64,000 nucleotides of DNA, taken from contig OX637292.1 of assembly GCA_951799445.1 (NCBI GenBank), forward strand, positions 14,697,296 through 14,761,295, written 5' to 3'. The translations under genes and the position numbers were made by a program. The DNA comes from Pseudisothecium myosuroides (lineage: Eukaryota > Streptophyta > Bryopsida > Hypnales > Lembophyllaceae). Under the pieces are notes generated by a model. That model was not told the origin of the DNA and did no database searches. It saw only the letters and a list, made by a program, of their open reading frames with translations. Within the stretch, counting starts at the first letter, position 1; each line of letters begins with the position of its first letter. This document shows positions 1 to 12,108 of this stretch, piece after piece.

Positions 1-1116
1 TTTTTTTTTTGCAAAATCCCTTCGTTTCCATTAGAGGTAGTTACACCTTCTTCACTGCCCGTCCATTCTCTAAAGATTTGGGACGTGGCGGTTCAGGGTT
101 GGCTTCTTGAATGCAGAATATATTTTTTTTGCAAAGCCTTCGTGACGTCCATTATTCTCCTGTGGAGGTGAATAATGGGCGTAAAGAAGTTTACAAGCGA
201 ATTTTTTGAAAGGTGCTCTCATGGCACTCCGTAGTTTTTTTTGATCTGGTGCAGTGGCATGAGCTACTCAAAGGTAATGTTCACCTGTCGTTCCTCTTAC
301 CAGCCGATTGGGTCCTGAAACCCTGCAAAATTTCCCATCATGTCTTGCAAGTAAACCAATTCTGCAATTTTTGATTCTCTATGCTTTAGTTGTGGTACCA
401 AAGAGGGGTGACACACCTTCTTCGCCCACAACCCCTCAACATAGGCTCCTATTTTGTCTCATTCTTTTGCGAAATCTGCTTGGTGAAGAAGGTGTGACTA
501 CCCCTATTCTCACGCATTGCCCCACAAAACTCACCTCTTTTTTCAACAATAGAGAACCCCCTCTCCTACTACAACCACCTTTTTCTTTTTTTTTCTTTTC
601 TTTTTCCTCCTACATTCTATTTGCAATGTCAAAAAGTAAACCACCACCAGATCCCATCCCGGCCCACTTCTCCAGTTTCCATCTCCTTTTCCAGTTTTCC
701 AGCTCTCATGCGCCGCACTCGATAGGACGAGCTCCCCATCCTGTCAGACATGCCTTGACCTCTCTTCACATTTCCAAGCAGCCTGGAATCTCTTGCCCCG
801 AAAGATTTTATCAGTAACTTACAACTGCTCCAGTGACGCTTTGCCTCCCAGAGAACAGGAAGGAAAAAAGTTCACCAAGAGCATCTGTCTCGTTTGCTGC
901 GCCCCTTTTGGCATCCTACCAACTGGGAGGGAGCTCACGGCATGTGGAGATTCGTCGTGGTGCGAGCACACTCTCCATTAAGTTAAGGAAAGGAGAATAA
1001 TAAGAAGCTTAGTAAGATACTCCACAGTCTGTAGTGGTGTACTCCACAGGACGACGGAGGACGACAGACAGAAGAGTTCTTTCTTAGCTTGTCAAGCAGA
1101 CGGAGAATCTGGAGCT
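1..1116. other. Upstream region of the allantoinase gene
   Basis: No gene is supported here; the open frames at 308-817 and 793-981 have no family resemblance and poor codon structure. The segment holds a repeated motif (a T-run followed by GCAAA and CCTTCGT near 4-26 and 123-142), a hairpin at 148-178 (arms CCATTATTC and GAATAATGG), and three copies of an ACACCTTCTTC-type motif, two of them inverted (about 33-56 versus 480-503). A pyrimidine-rich tract lies at 580-620. The last 100 bases before the ATG are purine-rich and probably 5' UTR. A TGACGTCC bZIP-like motif occurs near 141, far from the start. Confidence 0.4.
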
Positions 1117-4100
1117 ATGGAGCCTGCCGATTTGCTGCGTCCTGTTTTGAGGGGATGGACTTTGCCGTTGCTGCTGTTCACGCTGGGGTACACTCTCGTG
1201 TACCTTCCTCACATGGAAAACGAGGTCAGACTCAAAACACTAGCTACCAAAGAAAGAACATTTGGCAACAAACTGGATGTTTCCTAAGTTACATTACATG
1301 CAGAGTGGCTCTTGTGGTAATGGATTTAGTTTGCTCTAGATCTTCTTTGGTTTCGGTTTCGGTTTGATGTTTTAGCTGAAAAAAAGGTGGTAGTTTTCAT
1401 GGAAAGCGTGGAAATCTAGTCGAGCAAGGTTCACCCTATATTTCTTCACATGAAGTGCAAATATCATACAATCTATGCGGTCAAAGTTTATGAAATCTCT
1501 TCCACACATTTATGTACTAGTGTACTCGAAGATCCTACGGTTAGATATGCCAAAACAAGCAAATTTTAAGGAGGGGCTTGAGGTTTATGTTTTTTTGTGG
1601 GTTGTGGGACTTTGTTGTGTTGTGTAGGTTACGGTGTTTGTATGGGGAGTGGTGGTTTGAGTTTGGGATCAGAATTTGAGGTTTTGGGTTCAGGTTGAGT
1701 AGGATTGGGGGATGGGATTGGTGACTTAGAAGGCGGTGAAGCATTTGTCACCGTGGTGGACAGGTAGCGCTTGGTAGTTTGTGAAGGACTGATCGAGGAT
1801 TCCGTTGTGGGTTTATGTGTGATTCTGTGATTCTGTTTTTTGGGGTATTTGCCAAACCTATTCTTGTAAAAAATCGAGTAAGACGTAGTTTGGAAACAGA
1901 AGAACTAGTTTACATAGTGTTAGTAATGAGTATGTTGCGCAAGTACTATGTTTAAAAGGAAAACAATACAACATCTCTAATGTAGATGGATTCTTCAGGG
2001 GTTGGTATGTTGTTGTGAGACTAGTGCTTTGGATTTGTGGTTTTGATTTGCGATTGTGTTGGTATTTGCAGAAAGATGAAGGATGCAGTTTATTGTCTGA
2101 TACTCACTTTGTACTCTATAGCAAGCGTGTGGTGACTCCTGACGGCATCGGCTCCTATGCAGGTAAGTTCTCTGCTGCTCCCTTCCTCCTAGTTCTTTTA
2201 GGGTTTAGATTTCTAATACAGAATCGTTGTACTATCATTATTTGATTGTGTTCGAGGGGAAATCATGTTGTGCTCTCCTTGAAAACGATGGTGATACTGT
2301 AGTAGTATTCTAGATGCTTCAGTGCTGCGAAAGGGAATGTCGAGTACATTGGCAAATTTCAGTTACAAATGGCAAATTTCAGTACAATTAGAAACTTGCC
2401 ATTTGAGTTGAAACTGCCTTGCATGCACTTGAGGTGAGATCGATTTGGAGAGCAGCCTCAATGCAACTCTTTACACTTGCCCTGTAAAGCAAATGAATGG
2501 AGGACGTTCCCTGTTAGCTTTGTGATAGAGGTTCTTTACCATTTATATGCTTTAGCGGTCAATTGTGCAGTGCTGCATTGAGGATGCTCTTAGCGTAGCA
2601 AAAAAATTTAATACCTATTATTTTGGTACCTCCAGGTTGCATGCATTGGGTTTCAAAAGTATGGAAAGTACTAAGATCCTGAAGATGCACGTTTTTTAAG
2701 TTTCCTTCCTTTTTCTTTTGCAGTGGAGGTCGAGGGCGAGCGGATTGTTTCCGTGAGCAAGAGAAGTGACGCTCCGAAGAGCACGCCGGGAAAACCTCGT
2801 GTATTGGATTATGGCAATGCTGTCATCATGCCTGGGCTCATTGATGCGTACGAATTTTTACTGTGAAGTTCCAGTTTCGTGTTTACTGGTTTTCATGCAT
2901 GCGTATTGTTTTAGCACATGCATGCTTGGGTTTGTGGGTTTGTGCTCATCATGTATGTTTTTAACATGGTTTTCTTTAAAATCAGACTGTTTCAGGAACC
3001 TTTAGACAACATCATGAAGGGAATCTTTGATGAGGAGGCCTCCCTATGGTCACATGAAGGCCTCCCTATGTATCATGGAGAATCCTCCATACTATCAATG
3101 TGACCATTTTGAGACCTTCTCGTGAATCATTTTGAAGATTAACTTTTGTGGTGTCGGCTAAATGTTCTTGAAACAATTCAATTTTATTTGTTCTTACCCC
3201 CTTGCAGCATTCTTTCTGTGACTCAAAATGCAAATCTATATCTTCTTTAGTAGACATGAGTATCCAAGTCTTTGGAAGTGTGGAGATCATGCCTTTCAAA
3301 TGAGTTCGTTTGGGTGATGTTTGTTGCAGCCATGTACATTTGAATGAACCAGGGCGCGTGGAGTGGGAGGGTTTCCTCACAGGCACCATGGCTGCAGCTG
3401 CTGGTATTTATTTTTTTCCTTTTTTTCTCGTTCGAAACGCCTGCATTCAAAATCTGATGTTATCTGTTATCGTTGATAGTTAGCCCTTTTTCCTCTTGTT
3501 TTCTCAATATGAATTCTCGATGCTTTGGTTTGGTTTCTGTTCGTTCTTGAAGCGTACATGTGTAATTTGGTGGTGTTATCACAGTCTGGGACATTTGTGC
3601 CCTACAGGAGGTACAACTGCTGTAGTGGACATGCCTTTGAATAGCCATCCCGTGACCACGACAAGAGAGCACCTGGAAGACAAGGTTGATCTTTCTTTCT
3701 GTATTTGCTAATTTTTTTTACTTCTCTGCAGTAATCTCTTCTCAAGAGCAGCTCTAGTTCTCTTGTGCGATTACTAAATTGTATGTATGTGTGCATGGAT
3801 GCGGATGAAGAGAGAAGCTGCTCAAGGGAAAATATATGTGGATGTTGGTAAGTTCCTTTGAATGCACGTGACAAATACACTGCGCCTTTTGAAATTCTTC
3901 TGGGCTCGGCTGGGCTCTTACTGTTATGTCCTTTTACGATAGTAGGTCTGGTATGCGGATCAAGACTAAATGATAAACTCAGTTTGCTAATGGCTACTGC
4001 AATATTTTATATTTGGATTGTGCGCGTTTGGCAGGATTCTGGGGAGGTTTGGTTCCCGAAAATGCTTATAATGCTTCCATCTTGGAGGATCTCCTAGAAG

Positions 4101-7100
4101 CAGGCGCCTTGGGCCTTAAGGTTCTAACACGTATTTTTGCATTTTTTGTTTTGTGCTCAATACGTTTGAAAAGATTGCAGCTTTCCTTTCCAATTTTCGC
4201 TTACCAGCAAGTCTCTGCAATTGTTTGTCATTTCGTTGCTGCTCAATATCTATTATTGTTTTACAAAGAGCACATGATATTCGTTTCTGAAATGAAACAT
4301 TTTATGTCCGTCCCTGTGATGCTGATTTTATGGTGAATCTTAGAGCCTTGCATGTTAGGTTTTATTATTGATGTTCATGCATGGCAAGCATGAAGTAAGA
4401 TCATGAATAAGAGGAATCACTGACACAGGGTTAAATGGTTGAAGTCGTTCATGTGCCCATCAGGGATCAACGACTTCCCAGCTACTACTGCGCAGCATAT
4501 ACAGGTGAGTCGCTTTTTGAAGTATCTCGTTGAATTCTATTTAGTAAGTCGATAATTGTACAGAGTGATAATTCGATTTCTGTGCCTATTATGTTCTTGG
4601 AAATGCAATATAGTGGAAAAGTGTGCAATATACTAGAAAATTATTGACCTCATCGGTTCAATCTTAAGCTATTTGCCTTCACCTTTTTAGTGGCGAGTGA
4701 TTGTTTTATGGAGTTTGACTCGGTTGGTGCAAATTTTTGACCTTCTGGCATATTATCATCTCTTAAATACTGTCAATATCGGTCTGGATCTGTTTACATG
4801 TTTTATGAGGGTTCTTGTATTAATCCACTTTGGTGTTCACTGCCTTTTGTAGGCATCTTTGCCAGTACTCGCAAAATATGGACGTCCCATTCTAGTGCAC
4901 CAGGAAGTGACAGATCCACCTGCCGTCTCCGCTCACTTAGTACCAGGGGAGCCAACCAGCAACGCTCGGAGTTACAGCAGATATCTGGAATCTAGACCAT
5001 TGTCATGGTACGTCGTTTGCTTAAATAGTTTGGTTATTGGAGTTTGATTCGATTACAGTAACTTATGACTCTAATTTCTACTGTTTAAAATATAGAACAT
5101 GATTTCTTCTGTCTTTTGGTACAGTTTCTTTCCTTCCTTGAAGCTTCCTGAATGATTAATTTCAACTCCTATAGATATGGTTATAGTCCAACTAAATATG
5201 TTTTTTTAGGCCATTTGGGCACTTGCGGGTTAACCGTTCCGCTTGTTAAGATAATCCTAGTTGAACCGTGACAGGATTTTCAGGTACTGATCCTCTTGTT
5301 TAGCTCTAAACTACCCATGGCTATGGGAGACCGAGATGTATTTTGCAGCTTTTGTGGAATGCAATTTTAATAATATCATTGTTTGGTTTTGTTGCAGGGA
5401 GCGTGCTGCTGTGAAACAATTGATGGAGGTGGCCAAAGATACAAGGCCTGGTGGGCCTGCCCAGGGCGCCCATATGCATGTCGTTCATCTTTCTGATGCA
5501 GAGGATTCACTCTCCCTTATCAAGGTATCAGTTAACCCTTATAGGGACTCTCTTCCTTATCCCCGAAGGCTCCGAAGTCATATGTTGGATGATGAACAGA
5601 TTGCTTCAGGGCATCTCTGTTGTCCAAATAATTTCCTATTCACTCAAAGTAATGCTTGCATCTTTAAAAAATATCATTCTTTGGGGCAATTTTGATGAGA
5701 TTGAGGTAAATGTTTTATTTGCACAAAGATATAAGCAAAACTTCAAAATAGGAATTGGGCATTATATGGCTAAACATTGTCTGCCAGTTAGCGGCATCAC
5801 TAACCTCCAGTACATTCGACCCTCTTCAGTCTTACCACCTGGGGTCCCAAATTTTTCACTATGATACGGTTTGAATGTGTGCCAAGTATGCTGCAATCAA
5901 TGGTAGTGTTGCAAGTGTGCAGTATATTCTAGAATGCCATTTTTGAGTGCAAAATCTTGACAATTCTGCGCTCTTCGGCACATGTGGTTTCATTGTGAAA
6001 GAGAGGTTTTTGAATTCATTTAGGTACATTGTGACTCTAATTGCTGTTTTGTGCAGGAAGCCAAAGCAGAGGGGTCTAGTGTGACTGTGGAGACGTGTGC
6101 ACATTACCTTGCCTTTGCTGCGGAAGATGTACCAGAGGGTGCCACCTTATATAAATGTGCCCCGCCATTGAGAGACTCTAGTCACCGAGAACTTCTGTGG
6201 AAAGCTTTGTTGGTATGACATTGATTCTCAACCCTTTTTTTCCCTTGTATGGTGGTACATGCTCAGTATATTCTAGCCGTTAGAGTTGTATGTTATCCGA
6301 GCAGAAAACTCGTAATCTCAACAAAATACCTAAAGGTAGGGAGAGAGGATACTGTTTAGCATTTTAACATGTGTAGGAGTGTAATTTTGGGGAGTTCAAT
6401 ATAGAGATCTTTAGGTTCAAGAGCCAAATATGTCGAGACCAAAATTTAATCATTTTCTATTATTTTCTTACGTAATTTTTCAAAGTGTGAGGTTCTATAA
6501 TACTTTGGAGGTCTAACTCCTATTGAAACCAACTTTTGATTCGAGTCAACTCTGTTGATATACGATGGAATATGAAAATTAGGTTAACTAACCATGGCCT
6601 CGTTCCCTCTCCCCTTTGTTTTCTCTGTGCAGGATGGTGATATTGACATGATAACAACTGATCACTCACCCTCGCCGAAAGAACTGAAACTTCTGGAAGA
6701 GGGTGATTTTTTGAAGGCTTGGGGCGGTATTGCTGGTATTCAGGTAAGGCCAACATGTCATTTCCTTGCGTACCCCTGTTGTAAATTAAACAATTATTCA
6801 CATTGAAGTAAAATGTCTTGAGTCTAGTTCGTTTTTGAGGCAATGAAAAAAATGAATATTAATCTCCTGGTACAAAGATTTGCAGTGCTCGTACACACAT
6901 CTGAGTTTTTTATGTTTGCAGTTTGCATTGCCGGCTACATGGACTCATGGAAGTGCCCGCGGCTTGACCATTCAACAAATGTCAAAGTTGTGGAGCACGA
7001 TGCCTGCTAAAATGGTCAACCTCCCACGAAAGGTTCTCTACATTTCTTCCACTTCTGATTCAGATTGTTAGTTGAGTCAAAGTACACGAAAACCTTCTTT

Positions 7101-8396
7101 TGAATAGATGTTTCTTCTGACACAGTTTAGAGTTGATACAAACCCGACTACTTCTTAACCCTAAGGACCTGCTGGTTTTTGACTAGACTTAATAATACGA
7201 CTTCTACAATATGTTTTTGGAAGTTGACAGTCTAAAAAGTGATGACTAGAAAGTATCTATATAGATAATCTCAAGAAAGAAATTCATGTATCTTTGCCAA
7301 ATCAACTCGGAGCACTTCATTTTGGAAATCCACCGAAAATGCAATTTCTAGTTTTAGTAACTGAATTTTGATCTGATACGCTAGAAATTCTGAGACTTTC
7401 AACATACTAACTTATTAAAACACTTATTTAATGTTTTGAAAGTTTTGAAATTCCCTTCGTGTAACGAAATTTTGATGTTTCAATATTTTGAAAAGCTTGC
7501 AGTGCAATTCCTTCTGATAGCAATGGAAAGCAACTTCATCTTTATTCTGGAGATATGCATTTTCCTAAAACCTTACAAATGGATGAAAACAGCATCTGAA
7601 GACGATGAATAAGACATATATATGTCCTAGGCAATTAGGTATTAATGCAGCTTGTTCCAGTTCAACATACACAAATAGATTGAAAACGCAATAAACCTGT
7701 GACTGATATTGTTGTGGCCTTTGCGGTGATTTGAGCAGGGATCTCTTGAGTTCGGGAAGGATGCAGACATTGTTGTTTGGGATCCAGAGGCATCGTTTGT
7801 TATCGACAGCGATTATCCGATCTATTTTAAAAATAAGGTACAAATCTCTTCTCAGTAATGCAGTGACAATTATTGTACACTTTCATCTTATAATCTTCAC
7901 ATTCTCTCCTGCTTGAAGTTAGAAAGAAACTCAAGGTAACTACACTTATATTCAACCTTTACCCAAAAGCGACCCCTGCAAGTTCTTGCCAGAAATGTAC
8001 ACGAGATCTTGGGGTTGATTTTGTGTACCCATAAAATCAGTTCTTTAGAAATTCATAGTTCATTCATATGATTTTCAATAAATACATGTGAAAATGCTTA
8101 CAAATCCTCTTTCAATTTTCAACAAGATCCAACATTAATTTAGGCAGTCTGATGCTCTGATGCTTATTTGAACTCTTTTAAGTGTATATTCGATACGTAT
8201 GCCTTTGGTTGATTATTTACAATTGCATTACCAGCATTTTAAACCTTTCTACTTTCATTGCAAACAGATATCGGCTTATGTGGGCCACAAGTACACAGGA
8301 AAGGTGATAACGACATTTTCTCGAGGCCGGCAAGTGTTCGAAGAAGGTCACCATTCTCCGAAGGCTTGTGCCGCACCTATCTATCCAGTACGATAA
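1117..8396 (+). CDS. ALN: Allantoinase, complete, 15 exons
   Basis: Hydrolyses allantoin to allantoate in purine (ureide) catabolism; plant forms are ER-associated. Exons: 1117-1224, 2072-2162, 2724-2847, 3330-3403, 3608-3684, 3811-3847, 4035-4120, 4445-4504, 4853-5007, 5398-5524, 6057-6212, 6633-6743, 6922-7032, 7739-7837, 8268-8396. All phases join and give 514 aa, close to the usual ~506. Residues 6-32 form a hydrophobic signal anchor. The amidohydrolase metal site is visible: H109 and H111 (HVHL), carbamylated lysine K199 (LGLK before SFMCPSG), H235 (ILVHQE), H298/H301 (HMHVVHLSD) and D375 (TTDHSP). The ATG at 1117 is chosen because it opens the anchor and is the first in frame. Intron 1 carries a transposon remnant. 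The acceptor of exon 6 (GATGAAG) has no pyrimidine tract but is the only one that keeps frame. Identity rests on family resemblance along the whole length. Confidence 0.97.
1395..1570 (-). mobile_element. Fragment of TTAA-type MITE in allantoinase intron 1
   Basis: The segment resembles, in the same orientation, the interior of the degraded element at 41.2-41.9 kb: matching strings around GGTCAAAGTTT, TTCCACACATT, AAGATCCTA and GGTTAGATATG in the same order. In the full copies at 27.5 and 33.6 kb the same string is inverted. No terminal repeats survive, so this is an old internal fragment inside the first intron. Confidence 0.6.
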
Positions 8397-9715
8397 GGAT
8401 ACATATCGGTAAGGATTGTTCATGTGAAGGACTGATGTTCAAATCTTTGAATCTAGGTGTCCTGGCATGTTACTGCACATATTTTGGTTTGTATATGTAT
8501 GAATGGAGTAAAAAAAAAACTCCAAAAATAGAGTAACACACCACTGGTTTTTGCCTCTAGAACCAGATTTCATTAGCGCCAAACCAATAGTAGAATTTGT
8601 GATGTTTCACAGGGATATCTTCTCGGCTTTAGTACAAAATTGAAGCCTGTCAGGAAATTCTACATACATAAATTTCATGAGGACTGTCCTCTTCGTTGTA
8701 CCTTTTATGTATTTCGATCAAGTACATCTTTTAACTGAGTATCATGATTCCTGAATAGAGTATTGAGTGTGTACATATTGTAGTACCGGTATTACCGGAC
8801 GTGTGAATTTTTTTAGCCTTACAGCTATGAATGGCTACCATGATTGGCTTTTTTTTCCAGGACAGGCCATCACTGTAAGGTAGAAGCACCCCAAACCGAC
8901 ACTTTCGCTATGTGGTGATGATTTTTTGGGGAAGAATGTTAGCCTACTCGAGTGAAAACCAACCCAAGTTGTTTTGTATTTTTTTGATACTCACACAATA
9001 TTTTATGAATTTTCAAAGTTGACAGTATAGGTTACCTATTCATGTCCTAGACTCTCTTTAAACAGACACCCCTCCTGAAGCATGAAATGCTCAACTCCCA
9101 TTGGTTTCCTCAAAAATCTCTTTGGGTACTCTTGAAACCTTGTGGTGAGTGAAGATGGGTGGCCATTCATATTGATGGTGGAATTTTGAACTTGTACGTA
9201 CATACATTGATGTACATATTAAGTTTAAAATGTCAAATTTCTTAAATTGGTGATATTCCATTACTTTGTCACCTTTCAAAATACTTGTTGCGAAATACAA
9301 GATAAATCTATACTTGTCCTAGATGTTAGATCTTTATGTATATATATATCACCATTTTTGGCCATAGAATCATGCTACTTTAACAAAATTGACATATGAA
9401 ACTATAGTCTTTAGAAACGCTTTGAAGAAAATCACTATGTTCCCATGTATTTATGAGGAAACCGTTTTAAGCCAAATATAGGAGACGTGACTCCTTGAAT
9501 GCATAGAGGTATAAACATTCAACAATCATTTGTGTCTTGTGACGGTTCAATGATGAACTAGTGTAAGCCCAAATAAAAAGATTGATTTGATTGAAACATA
9601 ATATCAATTTCATGGATCTTTATTACTACACCAACATTAAATTGAAGCACTTGCAAGCTAGTCGCTAGCTAGTTCCAAAAGACTATAACTAAGTTTACCT
9701 AATCACACGTATTCC
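8397..9715. other. 3' flank of allantoinase and AT-rich spacer
   Basis: The first few hundred bases are likely 3' UTR and downstream flank (A-run at 8511-8519). A CCGGTATTACCGG palindrome lies near 8785-8797 and a short TA run near 9338-9350. The rest is AT-rich with no coding signal. Confidence 0.4.
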
Positions 9716-10144
9716 ATGGGAAAATTCTTGAAGGATAGCTATGCTAGCACCTACGCGGCCAGAAACGTGAAGGAAGCATTGGACAAACTCATCAATGTCC
9801 TGCAATCCCCTAAGGAGGTGCAAAAGCTAGTGATTGGAAGCCATACTGATGCAAGTCCTAGAGAATCAAGCTTGAAGGTGTTTGGGAATAGTAAGCTTTC
9901 TTTCAAATCCCTTGCAAATACGCCTCTTCTATGCACAAAAACGAAGGAGAAGCAAACGCAAAATGGCAACAAAAGAGATGTTGTAGACACCATGGATGCT
10001 CCACCATCGAGCGGCGACTCGATTGAAAGGAAGAAGTTGACAACATTGATCCCGAGTGGCAGCCAAGTTTCAGATTTAGAATGCAGTGATTCAAATTCAG
10101 ACCACATCCCGATTGGGAGGTTTAGCCAGGTGATGTCCAAATAA
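9716..10144 (+). CDS. Unidentified 142-aa open reading frame
   Basis: An uninterrupted ATG-to-TAA frame of 142 codons with balanced amino-acid use, unlike the low-complexity frames around it. The N-terminal 50 residues are predicted helical with an alternating charged pattern (KEALDKLINVL, SPKEVQKLVIG). The rest is Ser/Lys/Thr-rich and hydrophilic, with an acidic serine stretch (DLECSDSNSD) near the C terminus. There is no signal peptide or membrane segment. I do not recognise a family. It could be a small gene, one exon of a larger gene, or a fragment of a transposon accessory protein; the TE-rich setting favours the last. No neighbour suggests a function. Confidence 0.3.
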   Translation: MGKFLKDSYASTYAARNVKEALDKLINVLQSPKEVQKLVIGSHTDASPRESSLKVFGNSKLSFKSLANTPLLCTKTKEKQTQNGNKRDVVDTMDAPPSSGDSIERKKLTTLIPSGSQVSDLECSDSNSDHIPIGRFSQVMSK

Positions 10145-10231
10145 ACTCTGTGGTTAAGGCAACCATGGCATTGTCTTACTAGAGCATCTTGAAATTGATA
10201 CACTCTAATTTCACATCTATATAAGCCTATA

Positions 10232-10515
10232 AAGCGACAACACCTAATATTGATGGAGTAAACAATTGAGCTTGGTTTCCATTATTCAACTATCTAAATT
10301 AGTGTTGGTTCTTGTTAGAAGTCCAAAGGGAATTTCAAATTATTTTTGCATGCATTTTTTGGACATTGTATGAGTAATCAATGAAATTTTAAAGTGTTGA
10401 TAATATGTACATCTTAAAGTGATCCTAGTCTCTCATATTCATAGAGCTTACATCAGTTCTGGCAAGAATCTAGATGGGATGGATTCCTAAATAGGTCACA
10501 TTTAGTTGTAGTTAC
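10232..10515. mobile_element. MITE of the ACTACACCTAA family, copy 1
   Basis: The segment starts CAACACCTAATATTGATGG and ends TTTAGTTGTAGTTAC, giving inverted ends. The interior shares several strings with the copies at 42.7, 49.6 and 52.65 kb: AAGCAATTGAGC-type start, TGCATTTTTTGGACA, AAAGTGxTGAxAAT, CTAGTCTCTCAT and GGCAAGAATCTA. Non-coding. Confidence 0.55.
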
Positions 10516-11712
10516 TTTATTTTGAAGAGTTTTCCAACTTCTTGTTTCCCACCCTTACACATTAAATTTGTCTCTAAAATTGTAGTAAATTGACCAATCA
10601 TTAGTTGCATATAGGATGAAGTTGGCTTAACTTGAATTTGGTTGGCCTATACTTGACATGGTAAGACAAAGACCAAGGAAAATAGTAGGAGGGATTGGGA
10701 GTATATTTTATTGACTTTGGACCTATCTGCAATCCTTCCATTGCGAGAGTGTGGATACTCTTAGTGTATATTAGTGTAGGTGAATGATTCTTTATTTCCT
10801 TAGTTGTTTTCTTAAGAAAATGATTTGATACTATTTGTTGTATTTTCATTTACCAGTAGATCTACCCCCGAAGAGGTAGTTTTGATTGTTGATTGTTCCA
10901 CCTTTGTAGGATTCACTAAAGTCATTCACTAAGACATTCTCCTATCTTACTACCTAGTATGGGTTCATGAGAAGAAAATAAATTCTCATTATCCTTCTCT
11001 TCAATTTCATCTTTAAACTAGATATTACACATATTGCCATGTTTTTTATTGAGTAGGACAACTAGCCCATATTAAATTCCTTGTGTTTAAAACAAACATA
11101 GAAGGGACATAATTAGCACCTATCCCTCAAATGAAATTTCGCTTCTCTACAATTATTATCAATTATTTTTGGTCTTGGCCTTGATGGGAAATCAAGACAA
11201 TATGTGGATGAACTTCAATATGCCAATAGATTTAACTAATTTGACCCATTAAGGACTTAAAGGACAAATAATATTTTATGAATGACATTTATCATTTTTT
11301 GCAAAAGAAGAAAATACACATTCATCCAATTAATAAATAGTTGCATGAGAAATGTCCATAATAATATGCCCATCATTTTAGGGTTTGGAGATAAGTTGTA
11401 AACTTCACAAAGATGCACATTGAGTATCTATTGACTACTTATTCCTACACACATTGGAAGATATTACAATGATCACATATTATAGTTTGTACTCTTTGTG
11501 CTTAGAACCAATTGTAGAACAGCATGTTGAGATTTATGTTCTAGACAAAAATTATTTTGAGACATCTAACTCTCAACTATTGTCTAAACCAAAACCTCAA
11601 TGAACCCCATCTGAGTAAGATAGCAATCATTCATTGAATGGAGAGAAGCATATTATTTTCTATAATGGAGGTCTACTTTAGTATTGTGAAGCTCTTCTTT
11701 TTAGACCCTTGA
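10516..11712. other. AT-rich spacer
   Basis: No gene, RNA gene or clear repeat boundary was seen. It is AT-rich single-copy-looking sequence. Confidence 0.35.
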
Positions 11713-12108
11713 TTGATTATGGTTTATGAAGACCAATTATTGAGGTTATATATGGTAAGTTGTAAGCAAAGGCTTATTATGGGAAATATTATTTCTGCCA
11801 CTTCTATAGCTTGGCAAGTTATTTCTCACTACCTAGTGCATTTCATTCTAAATTGGTCAATTGAATTCTTTCAATTCATCAATGTGAAGGTTTTATGTCA
11901 AGATTATGATAAGAGTGGGTGTTGGCTCAGTTGTGGAAGAAGAGTTTGCGGGCCTATCCTTCTAGAGGACCTGATGGTGTTGTCCAGAATTCCAAAGAGC
12001 ATCAAAGAACTGAAAAAAATAGCCCACCGAAGTTTGAAGTTGCTTGGAGTAGCATTCCTTGCAAATCAGGGGATTTTGACTCTAGATGTTAATCCTTCAT
12101 CAACATGA
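11713..12108 (+). pseudogene. Orphan 131-aa frame, possible gene or transposon remnant
   Basis: An open frame of 131 codons in otherwise stop-rich DNA. The second half (KVLCQDYDKSGCWLSCGRR onwards, then charged KSIKELKKIAHRSLKLLGV) reads like genuine protein. The first third is less convincing. I do not recognise a domain. It could be an exon remnant or a piece of a decayed element; there is no splice or promoter evidence either way. Confidence 0.2.

Noticed and set aside
308..817. 169-aa open frame upstream of allantoinase
   Set aside because: Low-complexity Phe/Ser/Pro-rich translation of a pyrimidine tract, with no family resemblance and no splice context.
1541..1744. Minus-strand frame in allantoinase intron 1
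   Set aside because: Lies within a TE-like intronic segment on the opposite strand; composition is driven by GT-rich DNA.
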